Assembly: GCA_003104975.1 (NCBI GenBank)
Contig: PQAM01000010.1
Span: 300,577-364,576 of the forward strand
Reading direction: 5' to 3'
From: Candidatus Methylomirabilota bacterium
GTDB taxonomy: Bacteria; Methylomirabilota; Methylomirabilia; Methylomirabilales; Methylomirabilaceae
Length of the DNA: 64,000 bases
Part shown: piece after piece, positions 49,625-58,973 of the stretch
Layout of the letters: the number at the start of each line of letters is the position of its first letter
Numbering within the stretch: the stretch's first letter is position 1
The notes under the pieces: generated by a model
Seen by the model: the letters and a program-made list of their open reading frames with translations, nothing else
What the model was told of the DNA's origin: nothing
Database searches by the model: none
Program-made: the position numbers and the translations under genes

Positions 49625-49665
49625 AGTGGCTGGTGATGAGTGATGAGTGGTTAGTGAAGAGCAAA
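49625..49665. repeat. Degenerate GATGAGTGATGAGTGG repeat
   Basis: GTGGCTGGTGATGAGTGATG followed by AGTGGTTAGTGAAGAG is the complement of the CACT repeat at 41697-41736. It lies in the gap between the cytochrome b genes. Confidence 0.45.
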
Positions 49666-49702
49666 TGACCCACAACGAGCGGTGCGAGCGGCGAGCGAGG
49701 GG

Positions 49703-50524
49703 ATGGCTGAGATAACAGAGCAAGCGAAAGAGCCGACGATACCGAAACCGGTTGCGCAGCCGAGCGGCGCAAAAGAACCTGTGGTGGCCGATCGGGTCCA
49801 CGTCTGGCCTTACCTCGTCCGCAATGAGTTTATTTGTTCGATTATCGTGATGGTGATCCTGACCGTCTGGGCGATTCTGATCGATGCGCCCCTGGAAGAG
49901 CCGGCCAACCCTACACGAACCCCCAATCCGAGCAAGGCGCCATGGTATTTTCTCGGACTGCAGGAGATGCTGGTCTATTTCGACCCGTGGTTTGCCGGCG
50001 TGGTCCTGCCCAGCCTGATCATCGTCGGGTTGATGATCATCCCGTACATCGATGTGAATCCCAAGGGGAACGGCTATTACACCTTCAGAGAGCGCCCCTT
50101 TGCGATTACGACGTTTCTGTTCGGCTTTTTCTTTCTCTGGATCTCACTGATTATCACGGGCGTCTTCTTCAGGGGCCCAGGCTGGAACCTGTTCTGGCCG
50201 TGGGAGACCTGGGATCCCCATATGGTGATTGCGCTCACCAATGTCGATCTGCCCGCGTGGGGTCCGTTCAAGTGGCTGGGTAACCCCAAGATCTTCGGGG
50301 TTGAACTGATCGGACTGGTCCTGATCGCGCTCTACTTCGGTACGGCGGTCCTCTTCTACTACGCAAAACGGGATGCGAGCGACACGATCCGCCAGTTAGG
50401 CCCTGTACGGTACGGGATTGTCGCCTTCCTCTTTTTAACGATGATGAGCCTTCCCATTAAGGCGTTCCTCCGCCTGGCATTCAATGTCAAGTATGTCTGG
50501 GTGACGCCTTGGTTCAATATTTGA
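49703..50524 (+). CDS. Cytochrome b C-terminal (subunit IV-like) subunit
   Basis: This protein of about 273 residues has an N-terminal soluble stretch rich in Pro and Glu, then four or more helices with the PEWY-type region replaced by PSKAPWYFLGLQEMLVYFDPWFAGVVLPSLIIVGLMIIPYID. Further helices are AITTFLFGFFFLWISLIITGVFF, IFGVELIGLVLIALYFGTAVLFY and VAFLFLTMMSLPIKAFLRLAF. It completes the split cytochrome b. ATG 49703 is chosen over GTG 49682 because homology starts there. Confidence 0.88.
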   Translation: MAEITEQAKEPTIPKPVAQPSGAKEPVVADRVHVWPYLVRNEFICSIIVMVILTVWAILIDAPLEEPANPTRTPNPSKAPWYFLGLQEMLVYFDPWFAGVVLPSLIIVGLMIIPYIDVNPKGNGYYTFRERPFAITTFLFGFFFLWISLIITGVFFRGPGWNLFWPWETWDPHMVIALTNVDLPAWGPFKWLGNPKIFGVELIGLVLIALYFGTAVLFYYAKRDASDTIRQLGPVRYGIVAFLFLTMMSLPIKAFLRLAFNVKYVWVTPWFNI

Positions 50525-50545
50525 TACCACAGTCGAGGATGCCTG

Positions 50546-53251
50546 GTGCAATCGTGGAGAGGGTGGCGCACGCATAAACCGGCAGAGCAGCGATCCCTGC
50601 GAGTCCTGTTCTTTATCTCGAGCATGCTCTTCATGCTGGTCGCCGTCTGGGCCGTGTGGAATGAGACGAAGAGCAGGCGTCCCTGGAAGGCGTATCAGCA
50701 AGAGTTCAATGGGCTGGAGTCCGAGCAGGTTGCTCGAGAGCTGGCTGCGCAGCGATTGAAGCTGAATGCCCCGGAGGGGCGGGCCGCCCTCGCCAGGCTG
50801 CAGGATGACCTCAAGACGGCGCAGGCGAGACTGGCCGGACCTGAGGCGGTAAAGGCGCAGCAGTTGCTGGCGCAACGCGAGGCCGAGTATGCCGAGCTCA
50901 ATATGAAGGCCCAGTTCGTCAAGAGCGAACTGGATGAGGCGCTCTACTGGGTCGAGCACGCTATTTACGAAAAGAAGGATCCCACAAAGCCACGAGCCAA
51001 AGTGGCGGAGTTGGAAACGCAGTTGCGAGAGCTGACTGCGCAGGGTGATCGTCTGAACGCGCGCGTAGAGGAGACTCGAGGGGCGGTTCAACGGTTTCAG
51101 ACTGATATTGATACCATTCAGGGGAGGATTGACGAGTTCAACGCCCCGGTGATCACACTGCAACGACGCCTGGAGGCGATTCAGGCTCGATCGCCGGAGG
51201 TCAAGCAGATCGTGGTGGAGGGGCTGGCGACTAACGAGTTCAAGGTGCCGATCCTGACTGTGGATCGCTGTACAACCTGCCATCTTGGAATCGATCGGGC
51301 CGGTTTTGAACAGGTTGAGCAGCCCTTTCGGACGCACCCGTACCGGGAGGTCCTGTTCGGCAATCATCAGATCGCCCGCTTCGGGTGTACGGCGTGCCAT
51401 CAGGGTCAGGGGCCGACCCTTGAGGTCGAGGCAGCGCACGGCGAGGTCTCCCACTGGGATCGTCCGTTACTGCGTGGCGACTTCGTCCAGACGAGTTGCC
51501 GGAAGTGTCACGCCGACAAAAAGCAGTTTGCGCTGGCGCCGGTCTACTCGCACGGTCGACAGATGGTGGAGGATCTCGGCTGTTTCGGCTGTCATACGAT
51601 TGCCGGGTTTGAGAAGGCTCAGAAGGTAGGGCCGGATCTGACGCGGATCGCCGACAAGGTCGATCCAGGCTGGCTGGTTCGGTGGATCAAAAAGCCGACA
51701 GCGTATCTGCCGAAGACGCGAATGCCGCATTTTGGGCTCTCCGACGACGATGCCTTGAATATTGCGGCCTATCTGCTCCGCGCGTCCCAGCCGATGCCGG
51801 GATTGCACGGTGCGTACAAGGCTGCCGCAACGGTTGAACGCGGACGGGAGATTGTGAGCACGGTCGGGTGCCTCGGCTGTCACCGGATTCCTGGGATCGA
51901 GCCGAAGGGCCAGCCTGCCGACACGGTATCCGCCGTCCCACCGTCGGCCGACGAACAGGACACACCGGTGATCGCCGCCAAGACCGCGCCGGGACCGAAA
52001 CCGGCAAGGGCCCGGCTGATCGCACCTCCGCCCGCGTCGGAGGATCAGGATTTCGCGCCGGATCTTTCACGGATTGCCGGGAAGGTCAATGCGGACTGGC
52101 TGTTCGCCTGGGTCAAGAATCCGAAGCAGTTTCGGCCGACGACCCGGATGCCCAATCTGCGCCTTTCCGACGACGAGGCCCAGGCAGTAACCGCCTTTCT
52201 CATGACGCTGGGCCGGAAGCAGACCGATGCGGGGATAGAGCGGCAGGTCAGACGGGCCGAACGGATTGCGGCGGGCGAGCGTCTGATCCGTAAGCGGGGC
52301 TGTTTCGGCTGCCACGACATCAAGGGCTTTGAGACATCCGAAAAGATCGCGCCGGATCTCAGCAATTTCGGCCAGAAACGATTGCTGGAGCTGTTCTTCG
52401 GTGAAGCGGTCCAGGTGAAGCAGACCTGGCAGGACTACACCTTCTGGAAGCTGAAGAATCCTCAGATCTATGCGACCAAACGGGTAGAGCAGTTGATGCC
52501 AAGCTTCAACTTTACCGACGACGAGGCGAAGACGTTGCGGGTCTATCTCAAGAGCCTCGGTACCGAGCGGGTTCAGCCTCAGTTTCAGCGCGGCCTCTCC
52601 GATGAAGAGCTGACGATTCAGAACGGGCGGACCCTTGTCAAACGCTACAACTGTAACGGTTGTCATGTGATCGAGGGACAGGGCGGCGTCATTGCGGCCT
52701 TTTACGCTAACGAGACCAGGATTCCGCCTCCTCTCGAGGTGGGGATGATGCATGAGGGGGAGAAGGTCCAGGCGACCTGGCTGTATCAATTCCTCGGGAG
52801 GCCAACCCCCATCAGACCGTGGCTTGATGTTCGGATGCCGACCTTCGGCCTCAGCATCGAGGAGGCAACCGACCTGACGAAGTATTTCGCGGTAATGGGG
52901 AAGCAGCAGGTTCCCTATGAGTATGTCTCGGCAACGGAACCGTCCCCCGAGCTATTGAAGGCCGGTCGAGTGCTCATGTCGAAGGACTATTTCGACTGCT
53001 TCACCTGTCACCAGCAGGGCGAGAAGAAGCCCGAGGGGCCGCCGGAGAACTGGGCGCCCGATTTGAGTCTGGCCAAACGCCGGTTGCGGCCGGTCTGGAT
53101 CGGCAAGTGGCTGAAGGATCCGCAGAAGATCCAGCCGGGGACAAAGATGCCCAGTTATTTTCCTGGCGGTCCGGACGACATCCTTAAAGGCAACGAGGAT
53201 CGACAGATCCAGGCGATCACCGAATATCTGATGCACCTTGGTGAAGACTGA
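50546..53251 (+). CDS. Octaheme c-type cytochrome with N-terminal anchor and coiled coil
   Basis: This 901-residue periplasmic cytochrome is anchored by one helix (FFISSMLFMLVAVWAVW, about 27-44). A long coiled coil follows (about 55-225, e.g. LAAQRLKLNAPEGRAALARLQDDLKTAQARL and VAELETQLRELTAQGDRLNARVEETRG). Eight CxxCH hemes follow near residues 242, 281, 318, 346, 442, 586, 703 and 818, several with a DDE-AxxVxxYL cytochrome c distal Met domain (MPHFGLSDDDALNIAAYLL; MPNLRLSDDEAQAVTAFLM). It replaces cytochrome c1 for the bc complex and likely forms a wire to oxidases. GTG start. Confidence 0.9.
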   Translation: MQSWRGWRTHKPAEQRSLRVLFFISSMLFMLVAVWAVWNETKSRRPWKAYQQEFNGLESEQVARELAAQRLKLNAPEGRAALARLQDDLKTAQARLAGPEAVKAQQLLAQREAEYAELNMKAQFVKSELDEALYWVEHAIYEKKDPTKPRAKVAELETQLRELTAQGDRLNARVEETRGAVQRFQTDIDTIQGRIDEFNAPVITLQRRLEAIQARSPEVKQIVVEGLATNEFKVPILTVDRCTTCHLGIDRAGFEQVEQPFRTHPYREVLFGNHQIARFGCTACHQGQGPTLEVEAAHGEVSHWDRPLLRGDFVQTSCRKCHADKKQFALAPVYSHGRQMVEDLGCFGCHTIAGFEKAQKVGPDLTRIADKVDPGWLVRWIKKPTAYLPKTRMPHFGLSDDDALNIAAYLLRASQPMPGLHGAYKAAATVERGREIVSTVGCLGCHRIPGIEPKGQPADTVSAVPPSADEQDTPVIAAKTAPGPKPARARLIAPPPASEDQDFAPDLSRIAGKVNADWLFAWVKNPKQFRPTTRMPNLRLSDDEAQAVTAFLMTLGRKQTDAGIERQVRRAERIAAGERLIRKRGCFGCHDIKGFETSEKIAPDLSNFGQKRLLELFFGEAVQVKQTWQDYTFWKLKNPQIYATKRVEQLMPSFNFTDDEAKTLRVYLKSLGTERVQPQFQRGLSDEELTIQNGRTLVKRYNCNGCHVIEGQGGVIAAFYANETRIPPPLEVGMMHEGEKVQATWLYQFLGRPTPIRPWLDVRMPTFGLSIEEATDLTKYFAVMGKQQVPYEYVSATEPSPELLKAGRVLMSKDYFDCFTCHQQGEKKPEGPPENWAPDLSLAKRRLRPVWIGKWLKDPQKIQPGTKMPSYFPGGPDDILKGNEDRQIQAITEYLMHLGED

Positions 53252-53324
53252 TGTATAGTGTCGGTACGACGCGAGGCGTCCGACGAAACCGCAATGACAC
53301 ACCGACAGAAGGAGGCGATATTTC

Positions 53325-54047
53325 ATGAGCACGATCCGGGAGATAGTTGCGATGACCGTAGCGGCAGGTATCTGCCTTGGGAGCGCTGGTCAAGCGTCGG
53401 CCTATGAGGGCGGCGAGGTCAAAGACGGCGGGACCATCACCGGCGCCATCAAGTTCGCCGGGACCGCACCGACGCGAAAGGAACTCCAGGTTACGAAGGA
53501 TAAAGAGGTCTGCGGGAAGAAACAGCACCTCAGCTATGATCTCATTGTCGGTCCCAATAAAGGGATTGAGAATGCCGTAGTCCGCTTGGTCGACGTGAAA
53601 AAGGGGGAAAAGTGGACGATCACGAAGGCCACGCTGGATCAGAATGTCTGTGTCTACGAGCCTCATGTGGTCAAACTTCCCGCGGGCGGAGCATTGGACG
53701 TCCTGAACAGTGATGGGATCCTCCACAACATTCACACCTACAGTAAGGCAAACCCATCAATCAATAAAGCGCAGCCGAAATTTAAGAAGGTACTGACCGA
53801 GAAGTTTGCGAAACCGGAGATCATTAAGGTCACCTGTGACGCCCATAGTTGGATGCTTGGCTGGATCGTTGTCTCGGACCATCCGTATGTCGCGGTGACC
53901 AACGACAAGGGCGAATTCACCCTCAATAATGTGCCGCCCGGCACCTATAAACTGGAGGTGTGGCAGGAGACGCTGGGTAAGAAGGTCCAGGATGTTGTCG
54001 TCAAGGCCAAGCAGGAGACCAAGGTCAACGTCGAGCTCGCAAAGTAG
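53325..54047 (+). CDS. Periplasmic protein with cupredoxin-like copper site and carboxypeptidase-regulatory domain
   Basis: This 240-residue exported protein (signal IVAMTVAAGICLGSAGQASA) has DGGTITGAIKFAGTAPTRK, an ILHNIHTYSK histidine segment (about 130), then VTCDAHSWMLGWIVVSDHPY holding Cys, His and Met in the order of a type-1 copper site (C-x2-H-x2-M). The C-terminal GEFTLNNVPPGTYKLEVWQETLG is a carboxypeptidase-regulatory-like fold. It follows the octaheme cytochrome by 73 bases and could be its electron partner. A paralogue is at 60750. Confidence 0.78.
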   Translation: MSTIREIVAMTVAAGICLGSAGQASAYEGGEVKDGGTITGAIKFAGTAPTRKELQVTKDKEVCGKKQHLSYDLIVGPNKGIENAVVRLVDVKKGEKWTITKATLDQNVCVYEPHVVKLPAGGALDVLNSDGILHNIHTYSKANPSINKAQPKFKKVLTEKFAKPEIIKVTCDAHSWMLGWIVVSDHPYVAVTNDKGEFTLNNVPPGTYKLEVWQETLGKKVQDVVVKAKQETKVNVELAK

Positions 54048-54087
54048 CAGTCGCTACCAACTTAAGCATTCACCGTTTCGTAAATCC

Positions 54088-54134
54088 CCCCCACCCGTCC
54101 CCTCCCCCTCGAGGGGGGAGGTTCGGGGAGGGGG
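54088..54134. repeat. CCCCTCGAGGGGG palindromic repeat
   Basis: CCCACCCGTCCCCTCCCCCT followed by CGAGGGGGGAGGTTCGGGGA forms a CTCCCCC-TCGA-GGGGGAG hairpin with extended GC arms. It lies between the copper-site protein and pyruvate phosphate dikinase genes and may also act as a terminator. Confidence 0.55.
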
Positions 54135-54187
54135 TGTTGCTTTCGTGTGTTCCATCTGGGGTTATAGTTCAACTCATGGGGGAGAAA

Positions 54188-56851
54188 ATGGGGATCGCCA
54201 GGAAATACACCTACTTCTTCGGAAAGGGTCGGGCGGAAGGCAGGGCGGAGCAGAAGAATCTTTTGGGAGGCAAGGGGGCAAACCTTCATGAGATGACCGC
54301 CCTGAAGATTCCGGTACCGCCCGGCTTTACCATCTCAACCGATACCTGTATCGAGTACTTCAAGCAAGGCAGACGCTTCCCGCGCGGGCTCTGGTCGGAG
54401 GTCGAGGCGCAGGTCGCCAAGCTGGAGCGCGCCATGGGGAAGCGATTCGGCGATTCAAAGGATCCCCTTTTGGTCTCTGTCCGCTCCGGCGCCCGGATCT
54501 CAATGCCGGGGATGATGGATACCGTGTTGAACCTGGGGCTGAACGATCAGACGGTCCAGGGTCTCATCCGACGCTCTCAGAACCCGCGCTTCGCCTACGA
54601 CAGCTACCGGCGACTGCTCCAGATGTTCGGAGATGTGGTGCTGGGCATCAAAAAGATTGCGTTCGAGGGGCTTCTCAGCGACATGAAGCGACAGAAGCGG
54701 GTGACGGCCGATACGGAGTTGACGGCCGAGGACCTCATGGAGTTGGTAGAAAAATTTAAGGAAGTCGTCCGCCGTGAGGCGGGACGAGAGTTTCCCCAGG
54801 ATCCCAAGGAACAGCTTCGCATGGCGATCAGCGCCGTATTCGAGTCCTGGCACAACAAACGGGCGATCGAGTATCGTCGGATCTACAAGGTGCCCGACGA
54901 CTGGGGGACCGCCGTCAACGTGCAGGCGATGGTCTTCGGCAATCTGGGCGAGGACTCCGGCACGGGGGTCGCGTTCACCCGCGATCCATCGATGGGGGAG
55001 AGGCGGATCTATGGAGAATTTCTCCAGAACGCCCAGGGCGAAGACGTGGTGGCCGGCATCCGGACGCCTCGCCCCATCTCCGAGTTGAAGGAGTCGTGGC
55101 CCCGTATCTATCGGGAGTTTGAGCGGATCTGTCGAACGCTGGAGCGCCATTACCGCGACATGATGGACATCGAGTTTACCATCGAGAATGGGAAGCTCTA
55201 TATGTTGCAGTGTCGCGTCGGCAAACGGACGGCCCCCGCCGCCATCAAGATCGCCGTGGATATGGCGAAGGAGCGCCTGATCGATCGCAAGGTAGCCGTC
55301 CTGCGGGTCGAGCCGTGGCAGCTCGAACAACTGCTGCATCCGCGGATCGATCCAAAGCTGAAGGTCCGTAAGCTCACCAAGGGCCTGCCGGCCTCACCCG
55401 GGGCCGCCGTCGGCAAGGCGGTTTTCAGTGCGGAGGAGGCGGTAGAGGCGGCAGAGCAGAAGCAGAAGGTTATCCTGGTCAGGCCTGAGACCTCTCCCGA
55501 GGATATCGCGGGGATGGTGGCGGCGCAGGGGATCCTGACGGCTCGAGGCGGACTCACCAGCCATGCGGCGGTGGTGGCGCGTGGGATGGGGAAGGCCTGC
55601 GTGGCCGGCTGCACCGACATCGTCGTCAACGAGGAGGGCGGCTACTTCCAGATCGCCGATCTGACCGTCCGGCGAGGGGACTCGATCACCATCGACGGCA
55701 CCACGGGTGATGTCATCATCGGCGAGGTGGAGTTGGTTCAGCCCGAGGAGCTGACCGGGGAATTCGGCGCCTTGATTGCGTGGGCGGACAGCTTCCGGAC
55801 GATCGGCATCCGAACCAACGCCGATACGCCGACCGACGCGCGGGTTACGCGACAGTTCGGGGCCGAGGGGATCGGGCTGTGTCGGACCGAACATATGTTC
55901 TTTGAGGGTGATCGAATCGTCGCCGTACGCGAGATGATCCTGGCGAAGGACGCCGACGAGCGACGGAAGGCGCTGGCCAAGCTGCTACCGATGCAGAAAC
56001 AGGACTTTAAGGCGATCTTCGAGCTGATGGACGGCCTGCCGGTTATCATCAGGACGCTCGACCCCCCGCTGCATGAGTTCCTGCCGAGAAAGGACGAGGA
56101 GATCCGAAAGGTGACGGAGAGCATGGGTGTATCGGAGGAGGCGCTGAAGGACAAGGTCCGCTACCTCCAGGAGTTCAATCCGATGCTGGGCCATCGCGGC
56201 TGCCGCTTGGGGATCAGCCACCCGGAGATCACCGAGATGCAGGCGCGGGCGATCTTTGAGGCGGCCTGCGAGCTGAAGCGGGAAGGGAAGCGCCCGTTCC
56301 CGGAGATCATGATCCCGCTTGTCGGCCACGTCAAGGAGTTACAGCTTCAGCGGGAGATCGTCGATCGGGTGGCGCGTGAGGTGATGAAGGAGTACGGTGT
56401 GAAGGTCCGTTATCTGGTAGGGACGATGATCGAGCTCCCCAGGGCGGCGTTGGTGGCCGATCAGATCGCCGAAGCGGCCGATTTCTTCTCGTTCGGGACC
56501 AACGATCTGACTCAGACTACCTTCGGCTTTTCACGCGACGACGCCGGTCGGTTCCTCCCCCTCTATCTGGAAAAGGGGATCCTGCCATCCGATCCCTTCG
56601 CCACCCTCGACGAGCAGGGGGTGGGTGCGCTGATGCGGATCGGGATCGAAAAGGGGCGTCGGACCAAGCCGCAGTTGGAGGTCGGTATCTGCGGTGAGCA
56701 TGGCGGCGAACCGAACTCCGTCGAGCTCTGCCACCGCTTGGGCCTGGACTATGTGAGCTGCTCGCCGTACCGGGTTCCTATCGCCAAGCTGGCCGCGGCC
56801 CACGCCGTTCTGAAGACGAAGGTCAAGGTCAAGGAGATGGGGGAGAAATAG
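54188..56851 (+). CDS. ppdK: Pyruvate, phosphate dikinase
   Basis: This 887-residue enzyme begins with YTYFFGKGRAEGRAEQKNLLGGKGANLHEMT (ATP-grasp start) and carries GARISMPGMMDTVLNLGLND. The phosphohistidine site is GILTARGGLTSHAAVVARGMGKACVAG (about 445-470). The PEP/pyruvate TIM barrel holds GIGLCRTEHMFFEGDRI, LMLGHRGCRLGISHPEI and ADFFSFGTNDLTQTTFGFSRDD, ending ICGEHGGEP with the catalytic cysteine. It interconverts pyruvate and PEP. GGGGGAG precedes ATG 54188; ATG 54176 is possible. Confidence 0.95.
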   Translation: MGIARKYTYFFGKGRAEGRAEQKNLLGGKGANLHEMTALKIPVPPGFTISTDTCIEYFKQGRRFPRGLWSEVEAQVAKLERAMGKRFGDSKDPLLVSVRSGARISMPGMMDTVLNLGLNDQTVQGLIRRSQNPRFAYDSYRRLLQMFGDVVLGIKKIAFEGLLSDMKRQKRVTADTELTAEDLMELVEKFKEVVRREAGREFPQDPKEQLRMAISAVFESWHNKRAIEYRRIYKVPDDWGTAVNVQAMVFGNLGEDSGTGVAFTRDPSMGERRIYGEFLQNAQGEDVVAGIRTPRPISELKESWPRIYREFERICRTLERHYRDMMDIEFTIENGKLYMLQCRVGKRTAPAAIKIAVDMAKERLIDRKVAVLRVEPWQLEQLLHPRIDPKLKVRKLTKGLPASPGAAVGKAVFSAEEAVEAAEQKQKVILVRPETSPEDIAGMVAAQGILTARGGLTSHAAVVARGMGKACVAGCTDIVVNEEGGYFQIADLTVRRGDSITIDGTTGDVIIGEVELVQPEELTGEFGALIAWADSFRTIGIRTNADTPTDARVTRQFGAEGIGLCRTEHMFFEGDRIVAVREMILAKDADERRKALAKLLPMQKQDFKAIFELMDGLPVIIRTLDPPLHEFLPRKDEEIRKVTESMGVSEEALKDKVRYLQEFNPMLGHRGCRLGISHPEITEMQARAIFEAACELKREGKRPFPEIMIPLVGHVKELQLQREIVDRVAREVMKEYGVKVRYLVGTMIELPRAALVADQIAEAADFFSFGTNDLTQTTFGFSRDDAGRFLPLYLEKGILPSDPFATLDEQGVGALMRIGIEKGRRTKPQLEVGICGEHGGEPNSVELCHRLGLDYVSCSPYRVPIAKLAAAHAVLKTKVKVKEMGEK

Positions 56852-56863
56852 ATCAAAGAAAAG

Positions 56864-56945
56864 CAGGCGGATAGACTGAAGACTGAAGGGACCAGGGGTT
56901 ACACCTGACAGCCTTCAGTCTAAACTGCTAACCGCCGACATCTGA
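56864..56945. terminator. Inverted repeat between convergent ppdK and MauG genes
   Basis: AGACTGAAGG (about 56872-56892 region) pairs with CCTTCAGTCT (about 56917-56926) with outer GGCGG/CCGCC flanks. The AGACTGAAG motif is partly duplicated. It probably terminates both convergent transcripts. Confidence 0.45.
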
Positions 56946-56963
56946 GTGCTTTCTCTGAGGACC

Positions 56964-58040
56964 TTATTTGGGCAACGCCGGAACGGCTACCTGCAGTTCG
57001 GGACAGCTCAGCGACTTCAGGAATGCGACGAGATCGCCCTGTTCCGGGACCGTCAGCAATAGTCGCTTGATTTCGTTCGACAGGTTCGGGTTCTTGATGC
57101 CGCCCTTATCGTAGAACTCGACGACGTCCTCGAGGGTCTTGGCGCTGCCGTCGTGGAAGTAGGGGGCGCTGGCGGCAATGTTACGCAGGGTCGGCGTCTT
57201 GAAGGCTCCCTTATCCGATTCTTTCTTGGTCACGTTATACCGTCCCAAATCGGGGTTCGGCTTGTCGAATCCTACGCCGATGTTGTGGTAGCGTTCATCG
57301 GTAAAGGCGAACCCGGTATGGCATCGTACGCAATTCCCCTTCTCGCGGAACAGTTCAAGCCCCCGCTGCTCACTCTCTGAAAGCGCGTTGTCGTCGCCAT
57401 CCTCATATCGGTCGAACGCCGAATTGCCGCATACGAGGCTACGCTCGAATGCGGCGATGGCCTTCGCCACACCTGTAGCGTTGACCGTGGTCCCGAATAC
57501 CTGTTTGAACTGTTTACGGTAGCCTTTAATCGCCGACAGGGTCGAGACCATGTGGTCCAGGGTATTGCCCATCTCGATCGGGTTTTCGATCGGCTTAAGG
57601 GCTTGGTCTTCGAGTGAGGCGGAACGACCATCCCAGAACTGCTCTTGACTGAAGAGCCGATTGAACGTCACGGGCGCATTCCGTTCGCCCACCTGTCCTT
57701 TGATCCCTATAGAGGTAGGACGGCCATCGGAGAACCCCTGGTCGGATGCGTGGCAGGTGGCACAGGACACGGTTCCGTCTGCCGAGAGACGGCCGTCAAA
57801 GTAAAGCTGCCGTCCCAGTTCGATCTTCTCCGGTGTCAACGGATTATCAGGCGGAATGTACGCGGCCTCTTCCTGGAGACCCAGGGGGAGTGTCAGTTTA
57901 TACGGAGCCTCTGCCTCGCTCCGATTGAGAAGGCTGCCTACGACAAGTATCGCGACAATAACCGAACGCCAGGAAATATCCGGAACGCTGGATTCCGGCT
58001 TTCGCCGGAATGACGATAGAGAGAACGCTGACCTCTTCAT
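56964..58040 (-). CDS. MauG/cytochrome c peroxidase-type diheme protein
   Basis: This 358-residue exported diheme protein has a signal region containing SFRRKPESSVPD, a translated REP element. Domains are LGRQLYFDGRLSADGTVSCATCHASDQGFSDGRP (heme 1, about 100), APVTFNRLFSQEQFWDGRSASLEDQALKPIENPIEMG and GNCVRCHTGFAFTDERYHNIGVG (heme 2, about 225). FKTPTLRNIAASAPYFHDGSAKTLEDVVEFYDKGG follows. MauG relatives perform high-valent iron oxidation of proteins or peroxide reduction. It lies next to a SoxYZ-like carrier; a paralogue sits at 61688. Confidence 0.88.
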   Translation of the reverse strand: MKRSAFSLSSFRRKPESSVPDISWRSVIVAILVVGSLLNRSEAEAPYKLTLPLGLQEEAAYIPPDNPLTPEKIELGRQLYFDGRLSADGTVSCATCHASDQGFSDGRPTSIGIKGQVGERNAPVTFNRLFSQEQFWDGRSASLEDQALKPIENPIEMGNTLDHMVSTLSAIKGYRKQFKQVFGTTVNATGVAKAIAAFERSLVCGNSAFDRYEDGDDNALSESEQRGLELFREKGNCVRCHTGFAFTDERYHNIGVGFDKPNPDLGRYNVTKKESDKGAFKTPTLRNIAASAPYFHDGSAKTLEDVVEFYDKGGIKNPNLSNEIKRLLLTVPEQGDLVAFLKSLSCPELQVAVPALPK

Positions 58041-58065
58041 CGAACTCTCAACTCAGAACACTGGA

Positions 58066-58944
58066 TCACGCGAACCCGATCGCTTGTGTGGCCTCAAACT
58101 GTTGCCCGCGACTGTTGGTCGCGACAATCCGAATGGTCGATTCTTTCGATGCCCTCACGGTAAAGGTAATGAACGGATTGTCGCTGATAGCTGGGGTCAT
58201 CTCGTAACGGCTCACCGGGCGATTTCCATACAAGACCGTCATCTCTTTCAGGTAAAAGGGATCGGCCTCTTGAACAAATCGTGTGCCGTGATGGACTAAG
58301 CCGGTCCGGCTCGGATGTTTGACGTTGATCTGCACCCGGACGATGTCGCCTCGTCTGATCTGTCCGCGCTCGACCAGCTCGGGGATGCGGATGACCGGCG
58401 GGCCGATCGTGTCGTCCGATTCGTCGGCGCTTGCACATCCGCCTGCTCCCTCAGGAATCGTAATCGATCGGCTTGTCGTCCAACGCCCGTGGCGGGTGCA
58501 TTCGGCAATGGCCAGAACCGTAGAGGTGCCGCTGTTCATGCGAGCTTGCACAGAGAGATAGGCCAGGCCGTTGGCGGGGCTTAAGTGAAAGATCCCTTTT
58601 GACGGGATCGGATCGGTTTCGTTCAGGATCTGGAGACTCTTAATATAGTGGTCCGTCTCCATCGGGTGATGCATCTCGACAACGAGTGGAACATTCGCCC
58701 CATTGCGTGTGAAGGGTGGCGCCGTGAGGACGAGCGGGTACGCCTGTTGAAGGGGGGTCAGACCGCCCGAATCTGCTGGGCCTTGCAACTCGGGAGTCGC
58801 GGCGATGGCCGACCCGCCGCCCTCCAGTTTGGCGACCCACACGGTGAGCAGCGTTGACGCGAGACGGAGAAAGGTTCGCCTCGACACCGTCGGTGCCGCC
58901 GACCACGCGGACCGCCCACATCCGTTCGTATCGACCTCTGTCAT
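58066..58944 (-). CDS. SoxYZ-like fused carrier protein (quinoprotein-associated type)
   Basis: The protein of about 292 residues joins a Tat signal (SRRTFLRLASTLLTVWVAKLEGGG), a SoxY-like half (about 60-165: PLVLTAPPFTRNGANVPLVVEMHHPMETDHYIKSLQILNE) and a SoxZ-like half (about 180-290: PPVIRIPELVERGQIRRGDIVRVQINVKHPSRTGL). In SoxY the carrier cysteine sits in a C-terminal GGCGG; here the linker reads GAGGCASADESDD, keeping a cysteine in a GGC context. This matches the TIGR04557-type carriers found beside PQQ-dependent dehydrogenases, though no such dehydrogenase is adjacent. CAGGAG precedes ATG 58944. Confidence 0.75.
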   Translation of the reverse strand: MTEVDTNGCGRSAWSAAPTVSRRTFLRLASTLLTVWVAKLEGGGSAIAATPELQGPADSGGLTPLQQAYPLVLTAPPFTRNGANVPLVVEMHHPMETDHYIKSLQILNETDPIPSKGIFHLSPANGLAYLSVQARMNSGTSTVLAIAECTRHGRWTTSRSITIPEGAGGCASADESDDTIGPPVIRIPELVERGQIRRGDIVRVQINVKHPSRTGLVHHGTRFVQEADPFYLKEMTVLYGNRPVSRYEMTPAISDNPFITFTVRASKESTIRIVATNSRGQQFEATQAIGFA

Positions 58945-58973
58945 CCATGGCTCCTGCATTCAGCCGTTGTGAC

